A DNA stretch of 22,011 nt from JAAZCI01 sp046462535 (GTDB lineage: Bacteria; Pseudomonadota; Gammaproteobacteria; Cardiobacteriales; Wohlfahrtiimonadaceae), in assembly GCA_046462535.1 (NCBI GenBank), contig JBKGVF010000017.1, positions 1-22,011 on the forward strand. Direction: 5' to 3'. The notes under the pieces were generated by a model. That model did no database searches. It was not told the origin of the DNA and saw only the letters and a list, made by a program, of their open reading frames with translations. The position numbers were made by a program, and so were the translations under genes. This document shows positions 15,612 through 22,011 of this stretch, piece after piece. Numbering within the stretch: position 1 is the stretch's first letter; each line of letters opens with the position of its first letter.

Positions 15612-17792
15612 ATGTTGGGGTGGCGATTATTAAAGCGAGGAGGGCTCCTTCTGAGTCTGCTTATCCTCTTACTGATGGGGCTCTTCCTCGTTGCCGATTG
15701 GCTCTTTCCCCTTCCCGAAATTGAGCATGATCCCGCTCCGGTCATTCTGGCTCGAGATGGGACGGTACTACGCCACTTCCCCAATCGTGAAGGGCGCTTT
15801 CGCCACTATATCGCTCTCGATGAGGTGAGTGATGAGTACTTAACCGCTCTGCTGCTCTATGAGGATCGCTTCTTCTACCACCATTTTGGCATGAATCCTC
15901 TGGCAACATTGCGGGCACTTGGACAATGGCTCTACCATGGGCGAATTATCTCCGGAAGCTCCACTTTAACCATGCAGACAGCTCGCCTCCTCTATCCCCA
16001 TCCCCGCACACTCATGGGGAAGGGGGTACAGATTTTTCGCGCCCTACAGCTAGAGCGCCGTTACAGCAAGGAGGAGATCTTAACTCTCTATATCAATCTT
16101 GCCCCAATGGGGGGAAATATTGAGGGGGTTGCAGCTGCAAGCTGGCGTTACTTCAATAAAGATCCTCAAGCCATTAATCTTAGTGAGGCGGCTCTCTTAG
16201 TGGCACTGCCGCAACGCCCGAGCCATTATCGCCCCGATCGGCATCCTCAAAAGGCAGTTGAAGCTCGCAATCGTGTTCTCTCTCGCCTCTACCACCATCA
16301 GCAACTCGATCACAAGAGTTATCAGCTACTCCTCAATGATCCTCTACCCTACACTCCCCAAGCTACGCGGCGTTACACCCCCCATCTAAGTGAGCAGCTA
16401 AGGGGGCAATATCCAACTCAAGAGCGTATTACGACCACCATCGATTTTACCCTCCAGCAGCAGGCAGAAGCCCTAGTAAAACGGAGGAGTCGTCACTGGG
16501 CAAAAGGGGTCTCAGCGGCAGCAATGGTACTCCATAATCCAACTGGTGAGATCTATAGCTATATTGGTTCAGTAGATCTCCTCGATCGCCACCGCTTTGG
16601 CTTTATCGATATGAATCGCGCCATTCGCTCACCGGGCTCCACATTAAAACCGTTTGTCTATGGCATGGCCCTCGATCGGGGAATAGTCCATCAAGCCAGC
16701 CTCTTGACCGATCTTCCCCGCTCCTTTCAGGGGTATCGCCCCCGCAATTTTGATCGAAAAACGACCGGAGCAGTTCCCCTCTACAGAGCTCTACAGCGCT
16801 CCCTCAATATCCCCGCTGTTCAGCTCTTCTACCATCTCACACCAGAGTACTTTGTGGAGAGGCTCACCAAAGGGGGAGTGAGACTTCACCATCAAGGTCC
16901 CCCTAACCTCACCTTGGTGTTAGGAGGGGGGGGAATGACATTAATAGAGCAGCTTCGCCTCTATGGCGCTCTTGCAAATAATGGGGTGGCACCGACATTG
17001 CGCTATCTGCTTACCGAAGAGGTAAAAAAGAGCTCCCAGCCCGAACCCATTCTCTCTCCGGGAGCCAGCTGGCTCATCACCCATATCTTAAGTCAGGAGT
17101 ATCCCATCCAATATCGCACCACCGCTAGAGAGATCGCTTGGAAGACCGGCACAAGTTATGGCTATCGGGATGCTTGGGCCTTTGGGGTCTCACCTGATTG
17201 GAGTATCGGCCTCTGGATTGGGCGTCCCGATGGAGCCCCCAATCTTGGCCAGCTAGCGCGTGATGAGGCATTACCACTGCTCTTTGATCTCTTTGCTCTC
17301 CTCCCTGAGGATAGAGCAACATTTCAACCCCCTGATACCATCACCCCCGCCACCATCTGCTGGCCAAGTGGTCGCCAGTGGACCCCCAACTTAAGTGATG
17401 AGAAGCAGCAGTGTGAGCAGCGCCACTCTATCTATACCTTAGCAGGTAAGATTCCCCCCACCCTCTACGATGCCCCAGGAGAGCTCCCCCATACAGGTTG
17501 GCCTCTTCTCATTCGGCAGTGGCAAGCGCAACAGGAGGAGAGACCGCCGCTCCTTGAGGTCACCATCACCACTCTCCCCCCCGAGAGTGAGCTCTTTGTC
17601 ACCCCAACAACACCCGATCTTCCCCTCACCGCTACGGGGCATCCCCCCTTCTACTGGTATCTCAATGGGGTGCTCCTGCCGGATGCTTACCTCCCACTAC
17701 GGCAACTCTCTGAAGGGCGGCATCAATTAAGTGTGCAAGATCGCCACCATAATAGTGCCACCCTCTTCTTCACCATCACCCCCACACCATAA
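15612..17792 (+). CDS. pbpC: Penicillin-binding protein 1C (bifunctional transglycosylase/transpeptidase)
   Basis: 726-residue inner-membrane anchored class A PBP acting in periplasmic peptidoglycan synthesis or repair. One N-terminal membrane helix (residues about 10-32) precedes the GT51 domain with Glu84 in EDRFFYHHFG and SGSSTLTMQ (114-122). The transpeptidase has the SxxK nucleophile Ser343-Lys346 (SPGSTLKP), SLN at 397-399 and KTG at 511-513. A C-terminal BiPBP_C-type domain covers roughly 640-725. Slightly shorter than E. coli PbpC (about 770). The ATG is 3 bases after the macroglobulin stop, with GGAG inside the end of that gene, so translation is probably coupled; this matches the yfhM-pbpC order in enterics. 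An in-frame run of eight G (16926-16933) encodes part of GGGG before MTLIEQL. Confidence 0.92.
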   Translation: MLGWRLLKRGGLLLSLLILLLMGLFLVADWLFPLPEIEHDPAPVILARDGTVLRHFPNREGRFRHYIALDEVSDEYLTALLLYEDRFFYHHFGMNPLATLRALGQWLYHGRIISGSSTLTMQTARLLYPHPRTLMGKGVQIFRALQLERRYSKEEILTLYINLAPMGGNIEGVAAASWRYFNKDPQAINLSEAALLVALPQRPSHYRPDRHPQKAVEARNRVLSRLYHHQQLDHKSYQLLLNDPLPYTPQATRRYTPHLSEQLRGQYPTQERITTTIDFTLQQQAEALVKRRSRHWAKGVSAAAMVLHNPTGEIYSYIGSVDLLDRHRFGFIDMNRAIRSPGSTLKPFVYGMALDRGIVHQASLLTDLPRSFQGYRPRNFDRKTTGAVPLYRALQRSLNIPAVQLFYHLTPEYFVERLTKGGVRLHHQGPPNLTLVLGGGGMTLIEQLRLYGALANNGVAPTLRYLLTEEVKKSSQPEPILSPGASWLITHILSQEYPIQYRTTAREIAWKTGTSYGYRDAWAFGVSPDWSIGLWIGRPDGAPNLGQLARDEALPLLFDLFALLPEDRATFQPPDTITPATICWPSGRQWTPNLSDEKQQCEQRHSIYTLAGKIPPTLYDAPGELPHTGWPLLIRQWQAQQEERPPLLEVTITTLPPESELFVTPTTPDLPLTATGHPPFYWYLNGVLLPDAYLPLRQLSEGRHQLSVQDRHHNSATLFFTITPTP

Positions 17793-18174
17793 CGCTCTGC
17801 TATTGATATTAAAAAAATCATCCCCACCTTACCCAACTAGGTATCTGAGGTTATAGAAGAAGAGAGATGCAATTATTTTGTAGATGGGGTAAAACATTCA
17901 ACCCGCTCTACTATTAATCGCCTATTTTCAGTAGTAGAGCCCCTATCGAATAACGAATCGATTAAAGAGCGATATACTATCGAATAGCGAGAGTCGGTAG
18001 AGCGCATAACCAATAGAGATAGAAGTGCACCCCTAACCGAGGGGGATGAGCAATTCAAAAAGATATTCTAAAAGAGTCAAGAAAGAGTTTAACAATTGAT
18101 GCATACCGCTGATACAGTAGCTTTTGATACCGCTCACGTGAGCATCTCAAAAGATGAGAGAAAAGGAGTTTGGG
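17793..18174 (+). promoter_or_regulatory. pbpC-lon intergenic region with dyads, repeats and candidate lon promoter
   Basis: No gene seen. A 9-bp perfect dyad GCTCTACTA (17905-17913) / TAGTAGAGC (17932-17940) has an 18-base loop and no T-run. Two copies of CTATCGAATAnCGA lie at 17943-17956 and 17977-17990. A possible promoter is TTAACA (18089-18094), 18 bases, TACAGT (18113-18118). The perfect 12-bp palindrome GCTCACGTGAGC lies at 18132-18143, followed by CATCT-CAAA-AGATG (18143-18156). The Shine-Dalgarno AAAGGAG is at 18162-18168. No clear heat-shock (sigma32) promoter was recognised. No intrinsic terminator follows pbpC. Confidence 0.4.
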
Positions 18175-20673
18175 ATGAGTAAAGATAAGAAAGATCCCGC
18201 TATTGAGGATGATCTAATCATTGAGATTAACCCTCAAGAGGATGAAGTGATCGAGAATGAGAAGCAGAATGAGCATCAGGATGGGAAGATGAAGGGTGAG
18301 AGTGAAGAGGTAGAGACCCATAATCAGCAAAGTGGTAATCGCGAGCTGATTGTCGAGGGGGATACTATCTCCAATATTATTCATATCCTCCCCTTAAGTG
18401 AGCGCCCCTTCTTTCCACCACAGGTGGCGCCCCTTATATTAAATGAGGAACCCTGGTTAACCACGCTCGATTCCATTATGGATAATCGCACCCGCGTTAT
18501 TGGGCTGGTTTTAGCGAAGGAGGAGCCTGGCCCCTCCATTAAGCCTGAGGAGTTTTATGAGTATGGAACCTTAGTCCGAATCCACCACCCCCATCGGGAG
18601 GAGGGGCGAGTTCAATTTATCGCCCAAGGATTGCAGCGCTTTAGAATTAAGAAGTGGATCTCCACCGAGATCCCCTTTGTGGCGCAAGTGGAGTATTTTG
18701 ACGAGGTGGTCATTAATCCCGATGAGGAGATTCGCGCTTACTCTATGGCGGTCATCAATGCACTTAAAGAGCTCATGCCCCTCAACCCCCTCTTTTCGGA
18801 GGAGCTAAAATACTTCCTTGCTCGCTTCAATAGTAATGATCCCTCCCCCTTAGCAGACTTTGCCGCAAGCCTCACCACTAGTTCAAAAGAGGATATGCAG
18901 GAGATCTTAGCTACGGTCCCCCTCATTGAGCGCATGCAGAAGGTGGTGGCCCTAATCCATAAAGAGTTAGAGGTCGCCAAGCTTCATAATCAGATCCGTG
19001 CTCAAGTAGATAGCAAGATCTCCGAGCAGCAACGGGAGTTCTTTCTACGTGAGCAGCTTAAAGTGATTCAGCAGGAGCTAGGGATAGAGAAGGATGATAA
19101 GGTTCTCGATCTTGAGCGGTTAACCGAGCAGGCTGCCGCGACACAATTCTCACCCCAAGCAGAGGAGCGCTTTGAGGAGGAGCTTGAAAAGTTAAGCATG
19201 CTCGATCCTGGCTCAACAGAGTACTCCATTACCCGTGGGTATCTCGATCTACTGGTCTCCCTACCATGGAACTTCCGCCGCCCAAGCAATTACGATTTAG
19301 ATCATGCTCGTCGTATTCTTGATCGGGAGCACTTTGGGCTTAAAGAGGTGAAGGCCCGTATTCTTGAGATGATCGCCATCGGCAAACGGCGGGGGAAATT
19401 GGCAGGTACAATCCTCCTTTTAGTGGGCCCTCCCGGTGTAGGAAAGACCTCCATCGGTCGCTCTGTAGCCAACAGCCTCGATCGCCCCTTCTTCCGCTTT
19501 AGCGTTGGTGGAATGCGCGATGAAGCGGAGATTAAAGGGCATCGTCGCACCTATATTGGTGCTATGCCGGGCAAGATGATTCAAGCCCTAAAAGAGACCG
19601 GCGTAGATAATCCCGTCATTATGCTCGATGAGATCGATAAGATGGGGCAATCATACCAAGGCGATCCAGCATCGGCACTGCTTGAGGTATTAGATCCAGA
19701 GCAAAATAGTGATTTTTTAGATCACTATCTCGATTTAAGATTTGATCTTTCTAATGTCCTCTTTATCTGTACCGCCAATACAACAGACTCCATCCCCGCA
19801 CCTCTGCTCGACCGAATGGATGTCATTCGCCTCTCTGGCTATATCTTAGAGGAGAAGCAGCAGATCGCCCGTAAATATCTCTGGCCTAAGCAGCTTAAGA
19901 AGGGGGGATTTAAACGATCTGAACTACAGATTAGTAATGCCGCCTTAAGTGCTATTATCGATAAGTATGCCCGCGAATCGGGGGTGCGGCAGCTCGAGAA
20001 ATATCTCGCTAAAATTGTTCGGAAGGCGGCAATTAAGTTTGCCGATGACCCTAAACTTACAAAAATCAGTATTGGGGTCAATGATATTACCCACTACCTA
20101 GGGAATGAGACCTACAGCCGTGAGACACCCCTCAAAGGGGTTGGAGTAATCACCGGACTGGCCTGGACCGCTCTTGGTGGCGCGACATTAAGTGTAGAGG
20201 CAATTAAGATCCACACGAAAAATAGGGGCTTTAAGGTGACAGGGCAACTAGGTGAGGTGATGCAAGAATCCGCCAATATCGCCTATAGCTATGTAATGGC
20301 TAATGCAAAAGCGCTTGGAGCACAAGAGAGCTTCTTTGAGAATGCCTATATCCATCTTCACGCTCCTGAAGGAGCGGTACCTAAAGATGGGCCGAGCGCT
20401 GGGATCACCATCGCCTCGGCACTCCTCTCATTAGCACTTGAGAAGGAGCCTCGCAATATCGCTATGACAGGAGAGCTTACCTTAACGGGGCAGGTGCTCC
20501 CCATTGGTGGTGTCAAAGAGAAGCTGATCGCCGCTAAGCGGGTAGGGATCTCAGAGCTAATCTTCCCGAAAGAGAATCGCCGCGATTTTGAGACCCTCCC
20601 CGATTACTTAAAGGAGGGAATCACACCCCACTTTGTGGGGCACTTCGATGAGGTGGCTGCCCTTCTCTTTTAA
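18175..20673 (+). CDS. lon: Lon ATP-dependent serine protease (endopeptidase La) with acidic N-terminal extension
   Basis: 832-residue cytosolic AAA+ protease degrading damaged and regulatory proteins. The ATG at 18175 is chosen over 18154 because GGAG lies 6 bases upstream of it. Residues 1-65 are a highly charged, mostly acidic tail absent from E. coli Lon (784 residues). The LAN substrate-recognition domain starts at about 70 (ILPLSERPFFPPQVAPL), followed by a coiled region near 265-300. The AAA+ module has Walker A GPPGVGKT at 418-425 and Walker B LDEID around Asp485-Glu486. The protease domain has nucleophile Ser741 in PKDGPSAG and catalytic Lys783 in GGVKEK. All key residues are present, so it should be active. 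The divergent LAN motif suggests a second-type Lon like Pseudomonas AsrA, which is a guess. It appears monocistronic, with a terminator 13 bases past its stop. Confidence 0.93.
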   Translation: MSKDKKDPAIEDDLIIEINPQEDEVIENEKQNEHQDGKMKGESEEVETHNQQSGNRELIVEGDTISNIIHILPLSERPFFPPQVAPLILNEEPWLTTLDSIMDNRTRVIGLVLAKEEPGPSIKPEEFYEYGTLVRIHHPHREEGRVQFIAQGLQRFRIKKWISTEIPFVAQVEYFDEVVINPDEEIRAYSMAVINALKELMPLNPLFSEELKYFLARFNSNDPSPLADFAASLTTSSKEDMQEILATVPLIERMQKVVALIHKELEVAKLHNQIRAQVDSKISEQQREFFLREQLKVIQQELGIEKDDKVLDLERLTEQAAATQFSPQAEERFEEELEKLSMLDPGSTEYSITRGYLDLLVSLPWNFRRPSNYDLDHARRILDREHFGLKEVKARILEMIAIGKRRGKLAGTILLLVGPPGVGKTSIGRSVANSLDRPFFRFSVGGMRDEAEIKGHRRTYIGAMPGKMIQALKETGVDNPVIMLDEIDKMGQSYQGDPASALLEVLDPEQNSDFLDHYLDLRFDLSNVLFICTANTTDSIPAPLLDRMDVIRLSGYILEEKQQIARKYLWPKQLKKGGFKRSELQISNAALSAIIDKYARESGVRQLEKYLAKIVRKAAIKFADDPKLTKISIGVNDITHYLGNETYSRETPLKGVGVITGLAWTALGGATLSVEAIKIHTKNRGFKVTGQLGEVMQESANIAYSYVMANAKALGAQESFFENAYIHLHAPEGAVPKDGPSAGITIASALLSLALEKEPRNIAMTGELTLTGQVLPIGGVKEKLIAAKRVGISELIFPKENRRDFETLPDYLKEGITPHFVGHFDEVAALLF

Positions 20674-20685
20674 TCCCCTTCAATC

Positions 20686-20720
20686 GGGATACCCTTACTC
20701 TGATAAGGGTATCCCTTTTT
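20686..20720 (+). terminator. Intrinsic terminator of lon
   Basis: 12-bp perfect stem GGGATACCCTTA (20686-20697) / TAAGGGTATCCC (20704-20715), loop CTCTGA, then five T (20716-20720). It begins 12 bases after the lon stop codon. This is a textbook rho-independent terminator. Confidence 0.95.
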
Positions 20721-21050
20721 CATCTCTAGAGGGGCGCAAGGGCTACACCAAATATGATTTGGAGCCATTTAGAGATGATTTAGATCAAAATAATCCCCTC
20801 TCCACCTCCCCATCCATTACTGCCTCTTTTTTATACATCTCTCTATCCCCCATTTCATGCTACAGCAAAATGAATCATCTATCTAACGCTTATAGTGATA
20901 ATGTTATTGCTCAAATCCCCCTAATAATGGGCGACTCCTCAATCGAGAGAAGAAACTCCCCCTTTTAAAGCGATAACTCCCCCCTCTTTTTGCTTCATCT
21001 TTTACTGAAGTGAATTTTAATTTTTCATGAAGTAAGCGTCTCATCAAGAA
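20721..21050. other. Gene-free stretch with hairpins and AACTCCC repeats
   Basis: No supported gene; the open frames here have no ribosome site and odd composition. A hairpin at 20741-20766 consists of GGCT, a bulged ACA, CCAAAT-ATG-ATTTGG and AGCC. AACTCCC occurs at 20955-20960 and again as GATAACTCCC at 20972-20981, each continuing into C-rich then T-rich sequence. CTTCAT (20993-20998) can pair with ATGAAG (21027-21032). This may be the 5' part of the structured element that follows, or an untranscribed spacer. Confidence 0.35.
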
Positions 21051-21148
21051 GATAACTCCCTCAATTTATCCATAATAGGCGGGAATTTGCCTTGCAAATC
21101 TCCCTATTTACTGTTTTAATATAAATGAACAGTTGGGAGTTACTGTTT
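21051..21148 (+). ncRNA. Candidate structured RNA with alternative pairings, upstream of a strong terminator
   Basis: TAACTCCC (21053-21060) pairs perfectly with GGGAGTTA (21135-21142) to close a domain. It contains hairpin 1, GGGA/TCCC plus ATTTGC/GCAAAT around CTT (21081-21104, one bulged C), and hairpin 2, ACTGTT (21110-21115) / AACAGT (21128-21133). ACTGTT recurs at 21142-21147, so AACAGT can instead pair downstream, putting GGGAGTT in the loop and opening the closing stem. A terminator follows directly. No coding gene fits. The layout resembles a three-way-junction switch or a small RNA. The assignment rests on geometry; no known RNA family was recognised and no promoter is firm. Confidence 0.4.
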
Positions 21149-21188
21149 AGCGCCACTGGTGATGAATCTCATCCTGGTGGCGCTTTTT
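21149..21188 (+). terminator. Strong intrinsic terminator
   Basis: About 15 bp of stem: AGCGCCAC (21149-21156) / GTGGCGCT (21177-21184), two G-T pairs and one G-C, a bulged T, then GATG/CATC around the loop AATCT. Five T follow at 21184-21188. It acts on the plus strand only. Because the lon terminator lies 430 bases upstream, it implies a separate transcript starting in between. Confidence 0.85.
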
Positions 21189-21525
21189 ATTGCCCTGTTT
21201 TTTATTACCACTCTACTATTGCGGCAGACATAACCAAAAGAGATCCCTCCTCCCCAATCACCCTCTTATTATCTCTCCTGATTAACGCCCTCTATGCAAT
21301 GTTGTTTTTTTAATACAGCCCGATTTTGTGGTAAAGCACTCTTCCACTCCACTAACAGACTGTTTAATTGTTGCACAACACCAACCTAAATAACTCTGTA
21401 TCCAAAAAACAACAGAATAACGCAACTTGTTGATAATAGCACCAATTCTCACCCTTACTGCCCTACTTCTCTAAGAATAAGCGAAGAGAACACACCCCGA
21501 TCTGTATCATCTTTACAAAAAACTG
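21189..21525. other. Gene-free spacer upstream of the porin promoter
   Basis: No gene, terminator stem or clear site seen. A run of seven T at 21306-21312 lacks an adjacent stem. Several TGTTG/CAACA motifs occur, including the near-palindrome TGTTG-CA-CAACA (about 21370-21382). They could be regulator half-sites but no family was recognised. Confidence 0.3.
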
Positions 21526-21556
21526 TTGCAAAAATAATAACAGCCATTAATATAGT
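21526..21556 (+). promoter_or_regulatory. Candidate porin promoter
   Basis: TTGCAA (21526-21531) as -35 and either TAATAT (21548-21553, 16-base spacer) or TATAGT (21551-21556, 19-base spacer) as -10. TATAGT is the better hexamer. A start near 21563 would give a leader of about 107 bases. Confidence 0.4.
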
Positions 21557-21563
21557 GTTCGAA

Positions 21564-21669
21564 GTGATTGATTAATCACCTTAGCCTATCAGTTCTAGTT
21601 AGATGGTTTGATCTAAGGAGCTAAGGCAATATAACTATTTTGATTAACATTGATAAAAGACTAGAGACT
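21564..21669 (+). promoter_or_regulatory. Structured 5' leader of the porin mRNA
   Basis: GTGATT-GATT-AATCAC (21564-21579) would lie at the very 5' end of the transcript if the promoter call is right. A second stem CTTAGC (21580-21585) / GCTAAG (21620-21625) encloses the perfect hairpin TTAGAT-GGTTTG-ATCTAA (21599-21616). The last 40 bases before the ATG are AT-rich and unstructured, and the Shine-Dalgarno is weak (AGAG, 3 bases from the ATG). Major outer-membrane protein mRNAs commonly carry such 5' stems for stability and small-RNA control. Confidence 0.4.
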
Positions 21670-22011
21670 ATGAAAAAGAATTTATTAGCTTTAACAGTAG
21701 TAGGTGCACTCTCTTTAGGTGCGGCTCAAGCAGAGACTGTTCTTTACGGTTCAGTTCGTTTCGATTACTCAAATTCAAAAAATGAAATTGGAGCGCCTGC
21801 AATTATCCAAGATAATACAGGTCAAATTACAGACGTCACCTTAACCGGTGATAACGTTAAACGTAAGTCGAACTTCCGTGACAATGGTTCACGTATCGGT
21901 TTAAAAGGTGGCGAAGATTTAGGTAACGGTCTTCAGGTAGTTTACCACTTAGAGTGGGGCTTCGATGGTATGGAAGGTCTTGGTAAAAGTGATGATGGCT
22001 TCCACAACCGT
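21670..22011 (+). CDS. Outer-membrane porin, 5' part (runs off the window)
   Basis: First 114 codons of a Gram-negative general porin (Porin_4/PorB-like class), a trimeric 16-strand beta barrel for small hydrophilic solutes. A signal peptide with KK, LLALTVVGALSLG and cleavage AQA|ETVLYG is followed by the usual first strand (ETVLYGSVRFDYSN) and the GSRIGLKGGEDLGNGLQVVYHLEWGF block that marks this family. Codon choice is restricted (arginine always CGT, glycine mostly GGT), unlike the neighbouring genes, as expected of a very highly expressed protein. The gene is open at the window end, so length and C-terminal Phe cannot be checked. Confidence 0.93.
   Translation, partial: MKKNLLALTVVGALSLGAAQAETVLYGSVRFDYSNSKNEIGAPAIIQDNTGQITDVTLTGDNVKRKSNFRDNGSRIGLKGGEDLGNGLQVVYHLEWGFDGMEGLGKSDDGFHNR

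Noticed and set aside
18154..18174. Upstream ATG start for lon
   Set aside because: The AAAGGAG ribosome site lies between it and ATG 18175, correctly spaced for the latter.
20633..20968. 111-codon open frame overlapping the lon end
   Set aside because: It starts inside lon, reads through the lon terminator, and shows no ribosome site or recognisable protein character.
21125..21313. 62-codon open frame across the strong terminator
   Set aside because: The frame spans the 21149-21188 terminator hairpin and has no ribosome site or family resemblance.
21564..21579. GTGATTGATTAATCAC as a CRP or FNR site
   Set aside because: Half-site spacing matches neither (CRP needs 6 bases between TGTGA and TCACA, FNR 4 between TTGAT and ATCAA).

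Overview
This 22 kb window looks like chromosomal DNA of a moderately low-GC gammaproteobacterium. The signs are a Neisseria/Cardiobacteriales-type porin start, a pbpC/alpha-2-macroglobulin pair, a Lon protease, strong Shine-Dalgarno sites and many GATC-rich codons. A relative of Ignatzschineria or Wohlfahrtiimonas would fit, but that placement is only inference. I see no rRNA, tRNA, CRISPR array, transposase or phage gene.

Layout. (1) 1-1308: a YkvI-family membrane protein on the minus strand, followed downstream by two stem-loop elements. (2) 1717-7463, plus strand: a four-gene catabolic cluster, amaB - nhaC-type transporter - dpkA - amaA. This is the core of the D-lysine/L-pipecolate route: piperideine-2-carboxylate is reduced to L-pipecolate by DpkA, oxidised to piperideine-6-carboxylate by AmaA, and converted to 2-aminoadipate by AmaB. 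The NhaC-type carrier is a plausible importer for the pathway. The amaB-nhaC gap holds an elaborate set of hairpins with competing pairings. A bidirectional terminator closes the cluster. (3) 7698-10492, minus strand: a GcvA-like LysR regulator followed by a ThDP-dependent enzyme of the acetolactate-synthase superfamily, substrate unknown. (4) 10755-17792, plus strand: an unusual alpha-2-macroglobulin-like protein (no thioester, no lipobox) and penicillin-binding protein 1C, 3 bases apart, forming a periplasmic defence/repair pair. (5) 18175-20673: a Lon protease with an acidic N-terminal extension, closed by a 12-bp-stem terminator. (6) 20721-21669: about 950 bases without a gene. It contains repeated GATAACTCCC motifs, a compact structured-RNA candidate ending in a strong terminator, and the porin promoter and leader. 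(7) 21670 to the end: the first 114 codons of a porin.

The most unusual things are two RNA-structure candidates (amaB-nhaC leader, and 21051-21188), the thioester-less macroglobulin paired with pbpC, and the uncharacterised LysR/ThDP-enzyme pair next to a lysine catabolic operon. Nothing was computed: stems were read by eye, and promoters are weak calls.
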